A stretch of 64,000 nt of DNA. Source: Ptychodera flava. Its lineage: Eukaryota > Hemichordata > Enteropneusta > Ptychoderidae. A program made the translations under genes and the position numbers. The DNA lies in assembly GCF_041260155.1 (NCBI RefSeq), contig NC_091941.1, positions 19,725,747-19,789,746 of the forward strand, given 5' to 3'. The notes beneath the pieces were generated by a model. The model was not told the origin of the DNA, searched no databases, and saw only the letters and a program-made list of their open reading frames with translations. Shown here piece after piece: positions 24,401 through 55,392 of this stretch. Position 1 is the stretch's first letter. Each line of letters starts with the position of its first letter.

Positions 24401-27168
24401 ACCGTGGGCGTCCCTTACCTCGTCATACGTGTGATACCGATTATAGTCAAACGTGATATCGGCGTCCTGTTGGGAATCTTGCGACGACGTCCGTTGACCG
24501 TCGATCAGCGTTTGTACGTCACTGATGAATACGATGTAGTCTATTTTCATCAATCGCAGAAACGCCGTCACTTCAGGCGACAAACTTGGCGGGACCATGA
24601 CGTCGACGGGATAGCCGACGGCGTGAGGCGACAGCCAAAAGTCCACCTGTGAGAGACAATGGCGAGTTAGGCTGTTCATATCATTGACGTGGATCCATTC
24701 GATTCGCCCACTTTTCCTGACCACAGACAGCTTCTCTCCTGTATGTCCTGACCAAGTTGCAATGGTTTTCTCAGTGCGAAATTATCCCATATCTTCTGCC
24801 TGTCTGTTGTAGGTTTAAGTGAAGTCGAGAACTCCACCTTCAAATAATGCTCTAAAGACACGGCTTAGCCCTATCTTAGGTCCTGTATATTGTATCAAGT
24901 CATTTTCTCCCAAAACATCTTAAATTTTCAGGTGCCGCTGACATGAATGAAATATTGAACCTTAACGAAGCCATTAAGGATACGATTTTCCTAAGTTAGC
25001 CTTTAGTTACATTGTTTCTTACTGTATAGCATTGGCGCTAAAAATATGACTGAACCGACAATACAGACTCACTTTCAGACCATTTACAGAATATGCAAAT
25101 TCAGAATGTGGACTACACAGTATCGACAGTCGTTTTTACCTGGGCACTAATGTGCGGTTTCTTCATCATGACTTTTCTAATCAACGACTACTGTCTTAAA
25201 GAGATATGAAAATTCATGCCGCGTTCTCGCTAGATGGCACGTTGGCTAGATCACGTGACTGGCGACTTTTCGTCGATTGACACCTAAAACACTTTTCAGA
25301 TAGAACACAAATTATGCTCACCTTGTCACCGACTTGAGTCTTTAGTTGATGCAAGAGCTCAAGCTCATCGTAAGTTTTTGGATTTATTCGCAAAACCTGG
25401 TAGCTGTAAACATAGACAGTAAATAGGGAAACTTCGTTTGCGAGTTCATGCGCATGCGCGAAGCATGACAATGATAGGTGAAACGACATCTAAACGTGTG
25501 TTAAGTATGGTTCTTCATCAAGGATATGCTCGTTCACAAAATATTTAGCTCTAACATAGACTAGCCAAGTGTCATATAACGGTCTATTTAAATTCAATGT
25601 GTATTACTTCAACTGAAACTTTAGGCATATAGCTTGTCTTAGGACCTGGTTGACACACTGGCAGTGATATGCAATGGAGTGCTACCTGACATTGAGAAAC
25701 ACTTGCGCAAGGAACGGTACACCGACATACATGGCGACTGTTCAAAGGCCGCAATTGCAGATGTGGGTCCACTAACTCCTGAGAAAATAATACGGCTACT
25801 CTCGAGCCCGAATCTGACCTCATCGCGCGCGGAGCTGCACTACGAGTTTAATAACCGTTCGTGTACAATAGTCCGCTCGTCCAGCCCCTATCCGAGTTCT
25901 CAGAGGGCATTCAACGAAGCCTGTAACTTATCCATATTCTACCATTCATCATATGCATGGATGCTGGGACATGAGAGAATATTGTACGACGCGTAATAAG
26001 AGCAAATATGGAACAATTCACATGTTAAACAAAAAACATAATACAGGTGACGTTGATAAACACAGAAGATACACTGGATCGATGACTTTTCGACGACGCA
26101 AAGACAACTTTCATTATCTTAGAAATTGCATTAAGTACTTCGACAAATTTCAGACTTGTTTTTTAATTCCCAAAGTTGAAGTTTCCCAAAGGTGCGTTTT
26201 CACCGTCGAAGTCAGTGTTATAGCTATTAGAGTTTTATGCAACACTTGCAAATTTGTTTTACTCTGTCATCTCATTACACGCAACTGACATTCGATGGCC
26301 CCTTTTCCAAACGCTGTCCCTCTACACAGAAAGTGCGCAGGTATAGCTTAATTTCAAGTTGCTGTAACAGTCATTCGCTCGTCCTTTTCAAACTCTGTAT
26401 CACAAATGTTTCGTTTTTTCCTATATTGTTTTTTATCACTGCCCCTGGTGCCTCATACATGTTCTCAGTGTTCGAGTTCGTTCTACGTCATGAAAATACT
26501 TCTCTCAGTGTCACGGTCAAATAGTACGGTTCACGAGCGGTAACATGTCAGACAAAAAGCTGGCAGCGATTGCAAACCCCAGGTGACCAATTTTAACCGA
26601 TAGCCTATCACGTCCACATGGGCATTCGTTACAGAAAGCGTTGATTGGTGTACGTCGACGTCTGGCGTTTGTAAACTCCAATTTGATAGGTCAGCGCGAG
26701 TCTTTAGATCTTTGGCCTGAATGTGAATTCAAAATTCAGGTTTTTGCTAGTCGTCTGCTGTATTATATTTTACTTTCGTTCTTCGAGGTGCTAGTTACTA
26801 TGGGAAGGGACAGCGAACTAGTAACTTTTACAAATCAGATGAAAAATGATGAACGTCCATCGTCACCTTCGTAGGTGAGTCTAAGCAAAGTCTAACTCAT
26901 TATTTTTATCATTCTTTTGATAGGCAAAATTTGTTAACCAAAAGTTATTTGACGAGGGGACTAAGGAATCGGTACTTTTCAACAACAAGAAGACGAAACC
27001 GCGCTTTACTGACCTAACGAAATGACCGAGACGATACTTCTGTCTGGCAGTCTGTGGACTGATCTCGATTTAAAATGTCAAGTGTACTTACCCGTCAAAA
27101 CGAGACGGTTCGCTGCTTGCAAAGGTCAAAACGGCAAGGATGACAATGGTGACCCTGAGTGCTGCCAT
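17899..27168 (-). CDS. Gene 2: M14A zinc carboxypeptidase, CPA-like (Leu255)
   Basis: Secreted procarboxypeptidase. Coding exons in transcript order: 27092-27168, 25322-25403, 24419-24646, 22820-22921, 22328-22432, 21315-21425, 20494-20584, 18869-19071, 18207-18291, 17899-18086. This gives 1272 nt and 423 aa. The start ATG opens a signal peptide, [19 protein letters not shown]. The propeptide (exons 2-3) has VDFWLSP, MVPP and a possible trypsin-type cleavage site after GQR. The catalytic domain has HAREW (His69, Glu72), WRKTR (Arg127), DPNRN (Asn144, Arg145), Cys138/Cys161, FHSYSQ (His196), Tyr248 (codon split by the last intron) and LELRDTG (Glu270). The pocket reads GSSLDW, so residue 255 is Leu, with Val at 243 and Val at 268. 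This predicts removal of aliphatic or aromatic C-terminal residues, as in CPA. Its introns host several MITEs. It is convergent with gene 1 and in the same orientation as genes 3 and 4. Confidence 0.93.
18397..18498. repeat. (AT)n microsatellite in intron 8 of gene 2
   Basis: About 100 bp of nearly pure AT dinucleotides between exons 8 and 9. Confidence 0.95.
19310..20196. mobile_element. TIR element R7, about 0.89 kb (intron 7 of gene 2)
   Basis: The ends are inverted copies: AGTCCGGGTTATGTCCATAT at 19310-19329 and ATGGACATAACCCGGACT at 20179-20196, extending inward through AGAGGA/TCCTCT. This is the structure of a non-autonomous DNA transposon. No clear target-site duplication is seen, so the superfamily is open. 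Internally it is richer in CpG than the surrounding intron and holds a 109-codon minus-strand frame at 19425-19754. Confidence 0.7.
19425..19754 (-). other. Open frame of 109 codons inside TIR element R7
   Basis: Starts [13 protein letters not shown] and runs through a basic, Ser/Thr/Lys-rich segment ([11 protein letters not shown]). I recognise no domain. It could be a captured host exon, a remnant of a transposon protein, or chance. The absence of stops over 330 bp of mixed-composition DNA within an element is the only support. Confidence 0.2.
20263..20447. mobile_element. TTAA MITE R2, copy 1 (intron 7 of gene 2)
   Basis: A 185-bp element with inverted ends AGGTATACTGTCACCTGT and ACAGGTGACTGCATACCT. 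It is followed by TTAA and preceded by TTCA, a mutated TTAA. The same unit occurs at 21112, 29481 and 33251. The TTAA target suggests the piggyBac superfamily (inference). It starts only about 40 bp downstream of exon 7 in transcript orientation. Confidence 0.85.
21112..21296. mobile_element. TTAA MITE R2, copy 2 (intron 6 of gene 2)
   Basis: A 185-bp element with terminal inverted repeats AGGTATACTGTCACCTGT and ACAGGTGACTGTATACCT and an intact TTAA on both sides. It closely matches copy 1, which is less than 1 kb away and in the same orientation. It ends 12 bp from the exon 6 splice donor hexamer (21309-21314). Confidence 0.88.
23024..23358. mobile_element. TTAA-type repeat R3, copy a (intron 3 of gene 2)
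   Basis: Diverged copy of the family at 53933 and 56989. One end carries ACGCGCCTCG and the other CCCCAAGACGCATTCTACC, with the internal AAGGGGTCACCATG block. Its ends are eroded. Confidence 0.6.
23542..23662. mobile_element. Palindromic MITE R9 with 7-8 bp target duplication (intron 3 of gene 2)
   Basis: The arms CACAGTCACCTGTCTTCTAA and TTAGAAGACAGGTGACTGTG are perfect inverted copies. The pairing continues inward through CGCTCTG/CAGAGCG and TACGCGCCC/GGGCGCGTA. The direct repeat GATCATTA flanks both sides (23534-23541 and 23662-23669, sharing one G with the right end). An 8-bp duplication would fit hAT-type transposition. Confidence 0.8.
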
Positions 27169-29480
27169 GGTCTACTATCTCACAAATGCCGACACCACGT
27201 CCGGATACTTCGCCGTGTCTTGTTAAGTATTGTCGGATAACAAAAAATTACCGTGCGCAAAATAAACAAAATCAACCGAGCAAAGTGATAAAAAAATATT
27301 AATCTCTCCCTTCCTGTCTTACGTAATTCTGTCTCTCAAGTCCGCGAAGACGTCTTGTTTCATGTAGTAGGGGCGGTCTCGTGATGTAGTTCATCAACAG
27401 TAACGACATGTGATCAGAAACGACGGATCCGAAAAATCATCCGGCACAAAAGATAATGCTATTTTTATAAGCCGACGGAGAAAGGCTTCCATACACAAGA
27501 ACATGCATGCCAGTCTTCCGGTTGATACAGCGAAGGACACATCTGTGCCTCTTCTATCGAAGTAACACGCGGTTCACTTGGGACACAGCACAGGTGACAA
27601 ATTTGCTGGCTGCCGAGGCAACTGCTTCCCGGGGATCGTGCCCATCGGGTCCCAATGCACTGGAAATTAACGTGTGAATGACATCACCTCAATTGTTTGA
27701 ATTATGACAAAATTTGTCGTATTTACAGAACTTGAAACAGCTCAGACATTACATGTGAAACAACTAGACCCCGAAAAAAAATTAGGGTCTATGGTGAACA
27801 AAGCTGTTTGTCTACTATATTTTACTGTAAACGTCTGAAGATATAAAGATGGCCGAAATCATTCTGTGTGGCGATTTTCGGAAACTATGTCACAAACAGG
27901 TATTTTATAAAATAGCTAGTTTTACTAAATTCTAAAGCTGACGTGGGTATATATTTGGCACGCCAAATTAGGTAATTACCAAGCAACTTAGCCAAGCAGT
28001 TTGCTGTATGCGATGGCATTTACCTAAACAAGAGTGAGTTTTATTGTCCGTACACTGATAAGGAATCCACCGAACTCAGAAGGCAGGTCCTTACTGAATA
28101 AACTGATATGGGAATATTGGAAGAATCCAATTGTGTATACGCATGCGTGTCACATATCGTCAAATACGAGTACATGTATCGTGTTACGCTTATTGATCTC
28201 CGCTGTACAAATTGCTGAAACCGTGAGTTGGGCGTAACTCGAAGTATATTTGGTGTTTGGTGAGAAATAGCTCGGTAAAACTATCTGCATGACATTGCTA
28301 AGCAACAATAATACTTGAATGAGAATCAATGCAGAGCGACAATAGGAAACGCTGCAATCTAAGGTTTCTTGACAATGCTTTAACAAATAATACCCCTGTC
28401 CTCTGAAACTTGTTCACTGCGATACACCAAACCACAGGCAATTTTTCTCCTTGTCTATGACCAAACCGATACAGAAATAGACAGAAAGATTCAGCCGTGT
28501 GCGGGCGCTCCGGCTACGCTACCTCTGAACCCGTACAGGTCTAATGGAGAAAAACTATGGTGGAGAACTATGGACATGTTACTCTGAGAAATTTATCAGG
28601 ACACATTTAATTTCTGAATGAGTTAGGCGAAGAGTCGATTTTGAAGGAAGGAAAGAGAGGCAAAAGCTTTGAGAATTCATTCGATGTTTGATCTGGTAAA
28701 CAGAGCTGACTTTGATGATTTTTTATTTCTGTAAAGATGAAATAAAAATGTCGAAGAAAATTGTGAAAGTAAGGATCACGTGACTATTGGTACCCACCAT
28801 CCCATGTTTGAATAAATGTTTCTAACTAACTGAGAAGCCGTACATGGATTTGCTGAGGTAAAGGGGAGTCTTATGTTACGATAAAATTTGACCTAACCCA
28901 ATTTTTAGGCTGAATTTTGATTATCTTGCTATTTATTCTGCAAATTTGGCCTCGAGTATGTTGACATGGCGCTAACGTGGTTAATGACATCATACTTTCA
29001 TTTGGTATCATGGTCAAACTAGTCGTTATACAACTTGGCAGAAAGGGTAAAAAAGGATGCTATTATTATACGTCCGCATACGTCCGTATGATGTCTTAAT
29101 ATGTCCGTACAATAATTATGTCGTGTGTATGTAAGAAAGGATACGAAATAACGTAAGATGTGCAGTGACAGATCTTTTACAGCATGAAAGTGACTTATCT
29201 TTTTCTAACTATTGTTACTTCACTGACATTGATGCAATATCGCGTAAGATTGAATAAGTTTCTAAGTTTTCATCTCAATCTCACCCCATCAACAAATAAA
29301 ATAATGCGTGCATTGTACATACGGCATATAATTCAGAAACGCTTTCGGTAGTTCAACTGAGTTTTTTCCATAAAATCCGTACCTTGCAGGATGACGATCA
29401 TTCAGCAGGTTGTCCAAATAACACCGATCGAAGCGTGAAACGGGTCGGACGAAGTGGAACCGTCAAACATTGAGCCTTAA
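27169..29480. other. Upstream flank of gene 2 and intergenic DNA, no gene seen
   Basis: A minus-strand TATA-like TATAAAAA is present at 27461-27468, about 295 bp upstream of the gene 2 ATG. It would require a long 5' UTR and is not strong evidence of a promoter. No exon, RNA gene or clear repeat is visible in the rest of this stretch. Confidence 0.5.
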
Positions 29481-29664
29481 AGGTATACAGTCACTTGTAA
29501 TCTAAATATTCCCATATATGGTCAAAGGGGCGTTCCTTGGTATTCAAAATGCCGTGTGATGGCGCTGTTTTTAAAAAGCGGCCACCCGCTTAAAATTTGT
29601 GATTGGTTAGATTTTCTCTTTCCATGGTAACTGTGGCAAAATTGGAACAGATGACAGTATACCT
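29481..29664. mobile_element. TTAA MITE R2, copy 3 (intergenic)
   Basis: A 184-bp element in the opposite orientation to copies 1 and 2, with an intact TTAA on both sides (29477-29480 and 29665-29668). Its ends are AGGTATACAGTCACTTGT and ACAGATGACAGTATACCT. Confidence 0.88.
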
Positions 29665-30028
29665 TTAAGCTAGGGTTGTCTGAAGTGAGCGTGAACAAGT
29701 TTAATAAAGGCTTCTGTGTTTTTTGTATTATTGACGTAATACACAAAAGGGTTTCTTTTCTTAAAACTGTCAAATGTTAGGAGGGGGACACTCTGGAGAC
29801 ACACGTCTGCATGAATACGTGCGAAAAGGGATGTTTTCATCATTTTGTAAAAATCATGTCGGCTTGCAAAAACATAGATTATGGTGCAATCAAAGTCATC
29901 GATTTTGAACAATTCTGACAGGTAGAGTGAACAATTACTCCGTAAACTTCAAACGTCAGAAAACCAAGGCAGCTTTGCCCTGCTCTCAACAAAAGAAATT
30001 AGTCTCCCGTAGACATTATCTTGTTTAA

Positions 30029-30168
30029 GGGACTGGTCAGTTTCTTCGGGGTGCCGTGGGCCGGTGGATTATTGCCGACATCAAAAAGTGACCGACCCCC
30101 CTATTCAAACTTTCGGAAACAGGATGACTCCCCTCTTGCGACAAAGGTAAAATAAAAGGTGAAAGGTA

Positions 30169-30230
<62 letters not shown>

Positions 30231-30502
30231 TGTGTGTGTAATGTTTTTTATATATTTTAAACATTCAGTCGTTCTGTGTTTTAAGGAAATAGATGACCCG
30301 CCCGAAAAATGCAACTGAATGATGAAATTCGTGGCCGGTACGATGTATTTTAGGCAAGTATGACCCCGTGTTGTAATTCAAAAACACACTGACCCCCTTT
30401 TCAGCATTTCAAAAACATGGTGACCCCCACATAACCAAAGTCAAAAATAGGGTGACCCCCCATTGAATGCACCGCCCCAGGCCGAAGAAACTGACCAGTC
30501 CC
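30029..30502. mobile_element. TIR element R4 with TAA target duplication (474 bp)
   Basis: The inverted ends GGGACTGGTCAGTTTCTTCGG and CCGAAGAAACTGACCAGTCCC are perfect. Each side is flanked by TAA (30026-30028 and 30503-30505). A TAA/TTA 3-bp target is typical of PIF/Harbinger MITEs (inference). An (AT)n microsatellite at about 30170-30228 lies inside it. There is no coding capacity. Confidence 0.85.
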
Positions 30503-30505
30503 TAA

Positions 30506-31104
30506 GAACGATCGAGATAAATGATCTCGTACTTTCGTAGCTTTGAAGAGACCAAGACGTGGATTGTGCCGTCTTCGACGGCAGCCAATTAGAGATTATT
30601 ACTGTCACGTGATGGAAGGACAGTTGAATCATAATTGATGTAGAACCGATCATCGACATCCGAGGCTGGTGTTCAAATTCTTTGGCATAGCTTCGCCTAT
30701 GACGTCAATGTTCACGGTCGTTCACTCATGAATCAGCGTTCGGTTCACGTCATTGTAAATAATATATAATATTCGGCATATGAACATTATCAAGGCACAA
30801 AGACGACCAGGTGACACGGGCTGAGTCACAAAAAAACTGATCAAAACAGAAATGTCACGTCATCATTACGAAGTATTTTTATGGCAGAGAGAACAGATTT
30901 ACAAACCGATCGTTCATAACGCTAGCATGGAGCTCCCAAGCATGGATATGTTCTTTAGGGTCTAACGGGAAATGTTCGTAAATTCAAATCGACTGGAACA
31001 CAAGGTGTAACGACTGGTTCGATAATATCAAAAGGGAATTGTTGCTATCCTATCTTCTGTAGTCTTAACTATTACATAGGCATTCAGTACAGTTATCCAA
31101 TATT
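30506..31104. other. Intergenic DNA before the duplicated block, nothing recognised
   Basis: No gene, RNA or repeat is recognised. Similarity to the second copy of the segmental duplication begins at about 31105. Confidence 0.5.
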
Positions 31105-32043
31105 AATTACATACTGATGTGAGTAAGGACATGACGCACAGTCCTGAGGACTCATACGACAACGAAGAAATGTTTTTGATGACAGAACATTTCAGTAATG
31201 CTATTATTCAAATTTATAGTTGGCACAGTTGGATATAGCACAGGTCTATCTCATCTGCTTCATATTATTACATTAATTTGTTCAAATTCAAACTGCTGTT
31301 AACAGCTGACTCGCTCGTTTTTTCATTAAGACACCAATTCTCAGACGACAACTCATGAATTGACATAACATATTTAACGTAATTTTCAAATATAACGTAA
31401 TTTTCCGAACCGCCGAACTGCCTGTCGCATTTTACATAACAAGGCAAATGCACGGGGTAAATGTTACACCAACAGATCAGAGTAATTCACGAGACATGGG
31501 TGTTCAGATTTTTTCAATGGTTCTTGAGGTACTGAGGGAATGCAGAGGACTGTTGTCGCGTACGTCACAAGATCTCAGCACAGTTGGAATATTTCCCGTT
31601 GTTTTGTCAGAGAAGTATGATACCGCCCGACTCGTTAATAGTTATCGCCCCTGACATATTCAGGGAGATTTACTTGCGCAACTGAGGCAATACATGAATA
31701 TAGTATTTATTACAATTTTTGTCCAAAATACTCATCAAATTCGGTTGCATGGTCGTTAATGTAACGAGGGGTCTACATCAGGGTTACGAACACATGATTG
31801 GTCTATGAAGTGGCTGGTAGTTATATGTGTTGCTTGTGTTGTGGAATTCATTGCTCGGCGAAAGCCAACAGCTAAGCTTTCATAGAATTAGTTCTTCTTA
31901 TGGATTGGATTAATAGCGCTATGTTTTACGCCAGGAAGTTTAGAGTAAGCATAACAAATGTATTCACTTCCCTGCGAAGCAAGCGGAATCCCTTTCAGGT
32001 AGAGTTATAACTTAATTACTCTTTATATCTTTCTATATATATC

Positions 32044-32049
32044 TTTATT
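32044..32049 (-). promoter_or_regulatory. Polyadenylation signal AATAAA, gene 3
   Basis: AATAAA on the minus strand about 65 nt past the stop codon. It is conserved at the same place after gene 4 (45837-45842). Confidence 0.65.
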
Positions 32050-32113
32050 TCTGATTAATGTATTTTAACATCGTTACGCGACATCAGAGCAAATGATGTT
32101 AACAGCAACACTA

Positions 32114-41781
<9,668 letters not shown>

Positions 41782-42242
41782 GATTTTTCAGTACTTCGAC
41801 CAAATTGAACGGAAAATTTGTTCTAGCCAGACGAAAATGTTACAGTATCTTAAGTAAACCGCCGAATTCACGGGGGTTATCAACTTCTTAAAGACTTGGG
41901 AAAGTTTGCCGTAAGGAAACCGGACACTTTCTCGAAACATATAGGTTACATATTGTCACCAACTAATATGTATGCCATTTTATAGGCATTTATCAACTTC
42001 AGCGTAATTACTTGCGCTGCGATCCTATGATCACATTTGAAATGTAAAATTTGCATGACTTCCCCCGGACTGGAAAGCGCAAACCGAATCGGATCTGAAC
42101 CAAATTTGTACAAGATTTCAACAAACAGGTGGATTTGTCATTTTCATATCTTATCTTGGTTTCTGATTACGCAAACTGAGCCCGTTCTCCTCACTTCGTT
42201 ATGTTAGGCTACTGTCCAAAATGTGCGACAATCGTACGATAT

Positions 42243-42508
42243 ATTTTTTTTATCAGTCCATCATCCAACGGGCGTTAGCCCAGTTACAGGATGAAGTATA
42301 CACATAACCCACTAACCCCCAATGGAGCACTGAGGAGTAAAGTGCCTTGCTCAGGGGCACAACACCGTGCTAGAGTCTTGAACTCACCGTCCTCCGACAG
42401 TGAGTCCATTACTCTGGACCCACCGGGTCTTGAACTGGGTCTCGAACTCACCATCCTCTGATAGTGAGTCCGTGGCCCTAACCACTGAATAGTAGTTACC
42501 ACACTATG
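42243..42508 (-). mobile_element. tRNA-derived SINE (5' flank of gene 3)
   Basis: On the minus strand an A-box-like GTGGTTAGGG (near 42480) and a B-box-like GAGTTCGAGACCC (near 42444) are spaced as in a tRNA promoter. The core motif CAAGGCACTTTACTCC, which I know from invertebrate deuterostome SINEs, follows, then an A-rich tail (the T run at 42245-42251). The B-box region is duplicated (a second, decayed copy at about 42381-42412). The sister copy of the block lacks it: flanks CGTACGATATAT and GCTCACGTGAC correspond to CGTACGACATAT and GCTCTCGTGAC at 55828-55865. Confidence 0.75.
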
Positions 42509-42544
42509 CTCACGTGACGTACAAAGGTCGACACGATTCTCCAC

Positions 42545-43095
42545 AGAAAGGCACACTACGATAAATTACACACAATTCTCTTTGATTTGTATCATCCAAG
42601 GTTACTTTTCTTATAACTTTTTCAATTCTGCATAAAAACAATAATGTGCAGCATCAGAATAACTGCTAAATATTATCTAGTAAAAGTACGTTTATATATT
42701 TCAGTTAAAATTTCCAAATAACCATTGAATAACCATAAAAGTCACATTCTTTAGGTACTACAAATGCCATACTTTTAGGCAACAAGTTATGACAAACTGA
42801 AGTGGTCATTTTCTGATAAAACTTAAAATGCCAATTTCTTTTGTCATTTCCATTGGAAAAAATCAACATCCTTTTGTTTCATAAAACAGGTGCAACTAGT
42901 CTCTCCGCCTACTTTTCATCACATTATTCTGTATAGCTGAAGACACAATCAGTGGAAAATTTTACAAAAATGCTATCTCCTCTCTGAATCAAACATAATT
43001 TTTCAAATCCTTTCAAATGAGAATTTGGAAGAATGGTGTCCTTAGAGGTATGGTTTCAGAATTTTATGAGTTATGGGAAATCTACAGTATTGTGA
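42545..43095. other. Stretch of about 550 bp present only in copy 1 of the duplication
   Basis: Alignment with copy 2 breaks after GATTCTCCA (42533-42541) and resumes at GCTGGGGACGTACAATG (43112). Copy 2 passes between these points within about 30 bp (55888-55918). The stretch has no coding capacity and no inverted ends that I can see. It could be an insertion here or a deletion in copy 2. Confidence 0.55.
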
Positions 43096-44533
43096 AAGGT
43101 GGGGTCGGCAGGCTGGGGACGTACAATGCTTTAATGGACAGCTCCACTGATAATTTTGTTTCCATGCATGCACGCACCTACACGCGTACTGGTGTACGAA
43201 CGTACTCGCTTTCTAAGATATGTACGTATGCAGTTCGTTGGAAAATATGTATTTATGCATCTATGCATGTACGTGCGCGTGCACGAATGGGCGTACGCAA
43301 ACACATATACACCGACCTATTTTATGATTTATGGATGGAAGGCTTGATGGATAGAATGCATAAATTCATTTCTGTGTTACATATGTAATATCCTACATGT
43401 TTTATGATAAATCTATGGAATTTGCATAATATTGCACGAATCATTTCATATAAACGACGGATATTCATTGTTCTTTATTGCTCGACTTGATAGTAAGGCA
43501 TTGCCGTTTCGTCGTAAAACGAAATACAGAAATTATTTCATATGTTTAGTGTATTTATAAAAAAGAAGCAATATTAATTCGCAGTAATTACATGTTGATG
43601 GTGAGATAGACTCAATTTAAGTGAGTAATATTCTGACCGACATGGCTCGAAAAGTGAGCCATGGAAATGTTTGGATAATTCCACAGTTTGAAATTATAAG
43701 TACAAAATAATGTGAGGGAGCAACAGTTAATCAAAAGGAACAAAGTCGCTCTTTTTGACCTCTTTGTGGTAAACTAATTTGGAATGCTGGCAGAAAGTCA
43801 CTCAATGTGCAGAATGACGACGGTGTATAACTGCAAAAGTGTCAAATATTATCCCTTTGCTGCGTGCAAACAGTTGATTTCGTTTGTGACCTCCAGACAA
43901 AATTAGTTTTCCTATTACTACTTGCTTTGATATGACAAACGAACATTGCTACAATGTTAGGGGAAGCTGGTATCCTTATCCATATGAAAGGCACCGCCAA
44001 TTGAGATTCCATTGCAAAAGCTTGCATGAGGTCCAAACTTTGTGTAACAGTGTATGTTCAGCCATGCATGGTGAGAAGTGTGCACGGAACTTTTTTTAGT
44101 CCGGTCCGTAAAATGTCACAAAGCATGCTGAATCTTGTATGGAGGCTGCAAGACGAGTAGAGGCTTTGAACAGTTGGCCAATATTTCAGCATGTTTCATG
44201 AAGAACCTTAATCCAGAATTCATTTACTACGTCCAGACAGGAAAAAATTGGAAACGTTTCTGTGACACTGTTTGTAATTTGCAAACACAGGGGATTAATA
44301 GTCTGAGTCCGCATGTGTCCATACACCCAAAATTAAATCTTCATGTTGGTGTATCAGACAAAATTCATGAAAAGAGTTCAAACAGGACATACTTTGTACC
44401 TTTACATTGATAAAATGCAAACGCCCCTTCACAAGACTGACTTTTACGTCAGTATTTGATCCACTGTATTATATGCAGTGAGGCATCCGTGGAATTTAAC
44501 ATATGTTTGAAGCTACGAAATTCCCACCAATGT

Positions 44534-44807
44534 GTCGTTGTTGAAACGCAGCTATCTGTGGCGGGGGTAGGCTGCGTCTATGCGGGTCATCAAAAGTCAA
44601 CCCAGCCACGGATATCCGTGACTGGGTTGAACTACCACTTGACATCAGAGCATCACTGAACTTGGAAACATTCAACAGAAAAGTGAAAACGCACATGTTC
44701 TCCAGAGCATACAGTGTGGTTTAGCCATTGACCGTCACAGAGCAAAACACTGTTTTGGGATTTTGGTGCGATATAAACGTTTGCTGATTGGTTACAATTA
44801 TGGAATA
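44534..44807. other. Spacer between the two duplication copies
   Basis: About 275 bp with no match to either unit edge. It contains a LINE 3' end and a 32-bp near-palindrome (CAACCCAG...CTGGGTTG, 44598-44629). Confidence 0.6.
44623..44724 (+). mobile_element. LINE ORF2 C-terminal remnant at the duplication junction
   Basis: An open frame reads WVELPLDIRASLNLETFN and then RKVKTHMFSRAYSVV before a stop at 44722. This matches the conserved end of CR1/L2-type LINE reverse transcriptases (the usual pattern is W..LP..IR...s...FK..LKTHLF). Only this end is present. Confidence 0.8.
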
Positions 44808-45836
44808 GTAATTACATACTGTTACGTAAAGGCAGGACGCACAGTCCTGGCGACTTACACGACAGTAAAGAAATGCTTTTGATGACGGAAAATTTCAGTA
44901 ATGCTGTTATTCAAAAAATATAAAATTGGCACGGCGGGATATAGAACACGTTCACCTCATCTGCTTCGTATTATTTCATTAATTTGTTCAAAATTCAAAC
45001 GGCTGGTAACAGCTGACTCGCACGTTTTATCATTAAAATACCAATTCTCAGATGCCAAATAACTCATGAATCGACATTACAGTGTCCAGAAATCATTTTA
45101 TAACATCCCCCAAGGCATCCACTTTGTTTAGATGGAAATAATTGCGCAAACGGACCACCATGTCAACACCTCCCACGTTCTACACAACAATTACAGATTA
45201 CACTGGGTACATGTAGATGTTACAGCAACATATCTGGAGTATTTCATGAGACATGGGTGTTAAGATTTTTCCTTTGTTCCTGATCTGCAGAAGGAATGTA
45301 GAGGAATGTTGACGCGTACATCACAAGATCTCAGCACAGCTGAGATTTTCCTTCCTTTTTTGTCAGAGAAGATAGGATACTGTCCAAACATCACTTGTAA
45401 ATAGTTACCGCATCTGACATGGTCATCGTAGATTTACGTGTGCAACTCGGGAAACAAATGCAGTGTTTATTCCTTCAAGGATTTCTTAAAAAAAACGCTC
45501 ATCAAATTCTATTCCATCGTCATTCATGTGACGAGGGGTCTTCATCAAGAGGTTAATATGAACTTCTGATTGGTCCATAAAGTGGCAGGTAGTTACGCAT
45601 TGTCAAAATTGTTGCTCGGAGTAACCCTCCAAAAGCTTAGCATTCATAGTCTAGAATCAGATCATCTTACGGACTGCATTAACAAAACCTTTTTTATAGA
45701 ACGTGATGTTTTACGCAGGAATTTTGAAAATAGTTATGTGCAAAATGTATTCACTTCCCTGTAAAGAAAGCGGAACCCCTTTCATGTAGAGTTGTAAACT
45801 GAATAACTCTTTATATCTTTCTATATATATATATCT

Positions 45837-45842
45837 TTTATT
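45837..45842 (-). promoter_or_regulatory. Polyadenylation signal AATAAA, gene 4
   Basis: AATAAA on the minus strand 59 nt past the stop codon, in the same place as in gene 3. Confidence 0.65.
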
Positions 45843-45900
45843 TCTGATTATTGTATTTGAACATCGTTATACGACATCAGAGGAAATGTTAACAGCAACG

Positions 45901-55392
<9,492 letters not shown>

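Noticed and set aside
27461-27468. TATA box of gene 2
   Set aside because: It is about 295 bp from the ATG, no conserved initiator is seen and TATA-like strings are frequent in this AT-rich DNA; kept only as a remark.
42380-42508. Possible tRNA gene from the A-box and B-box-like sequences
   Set aside because: No cloverleaf can be closed and the boxes are followed by a SINE core and A-rich tail, so it is a tRNA-derived SINE.
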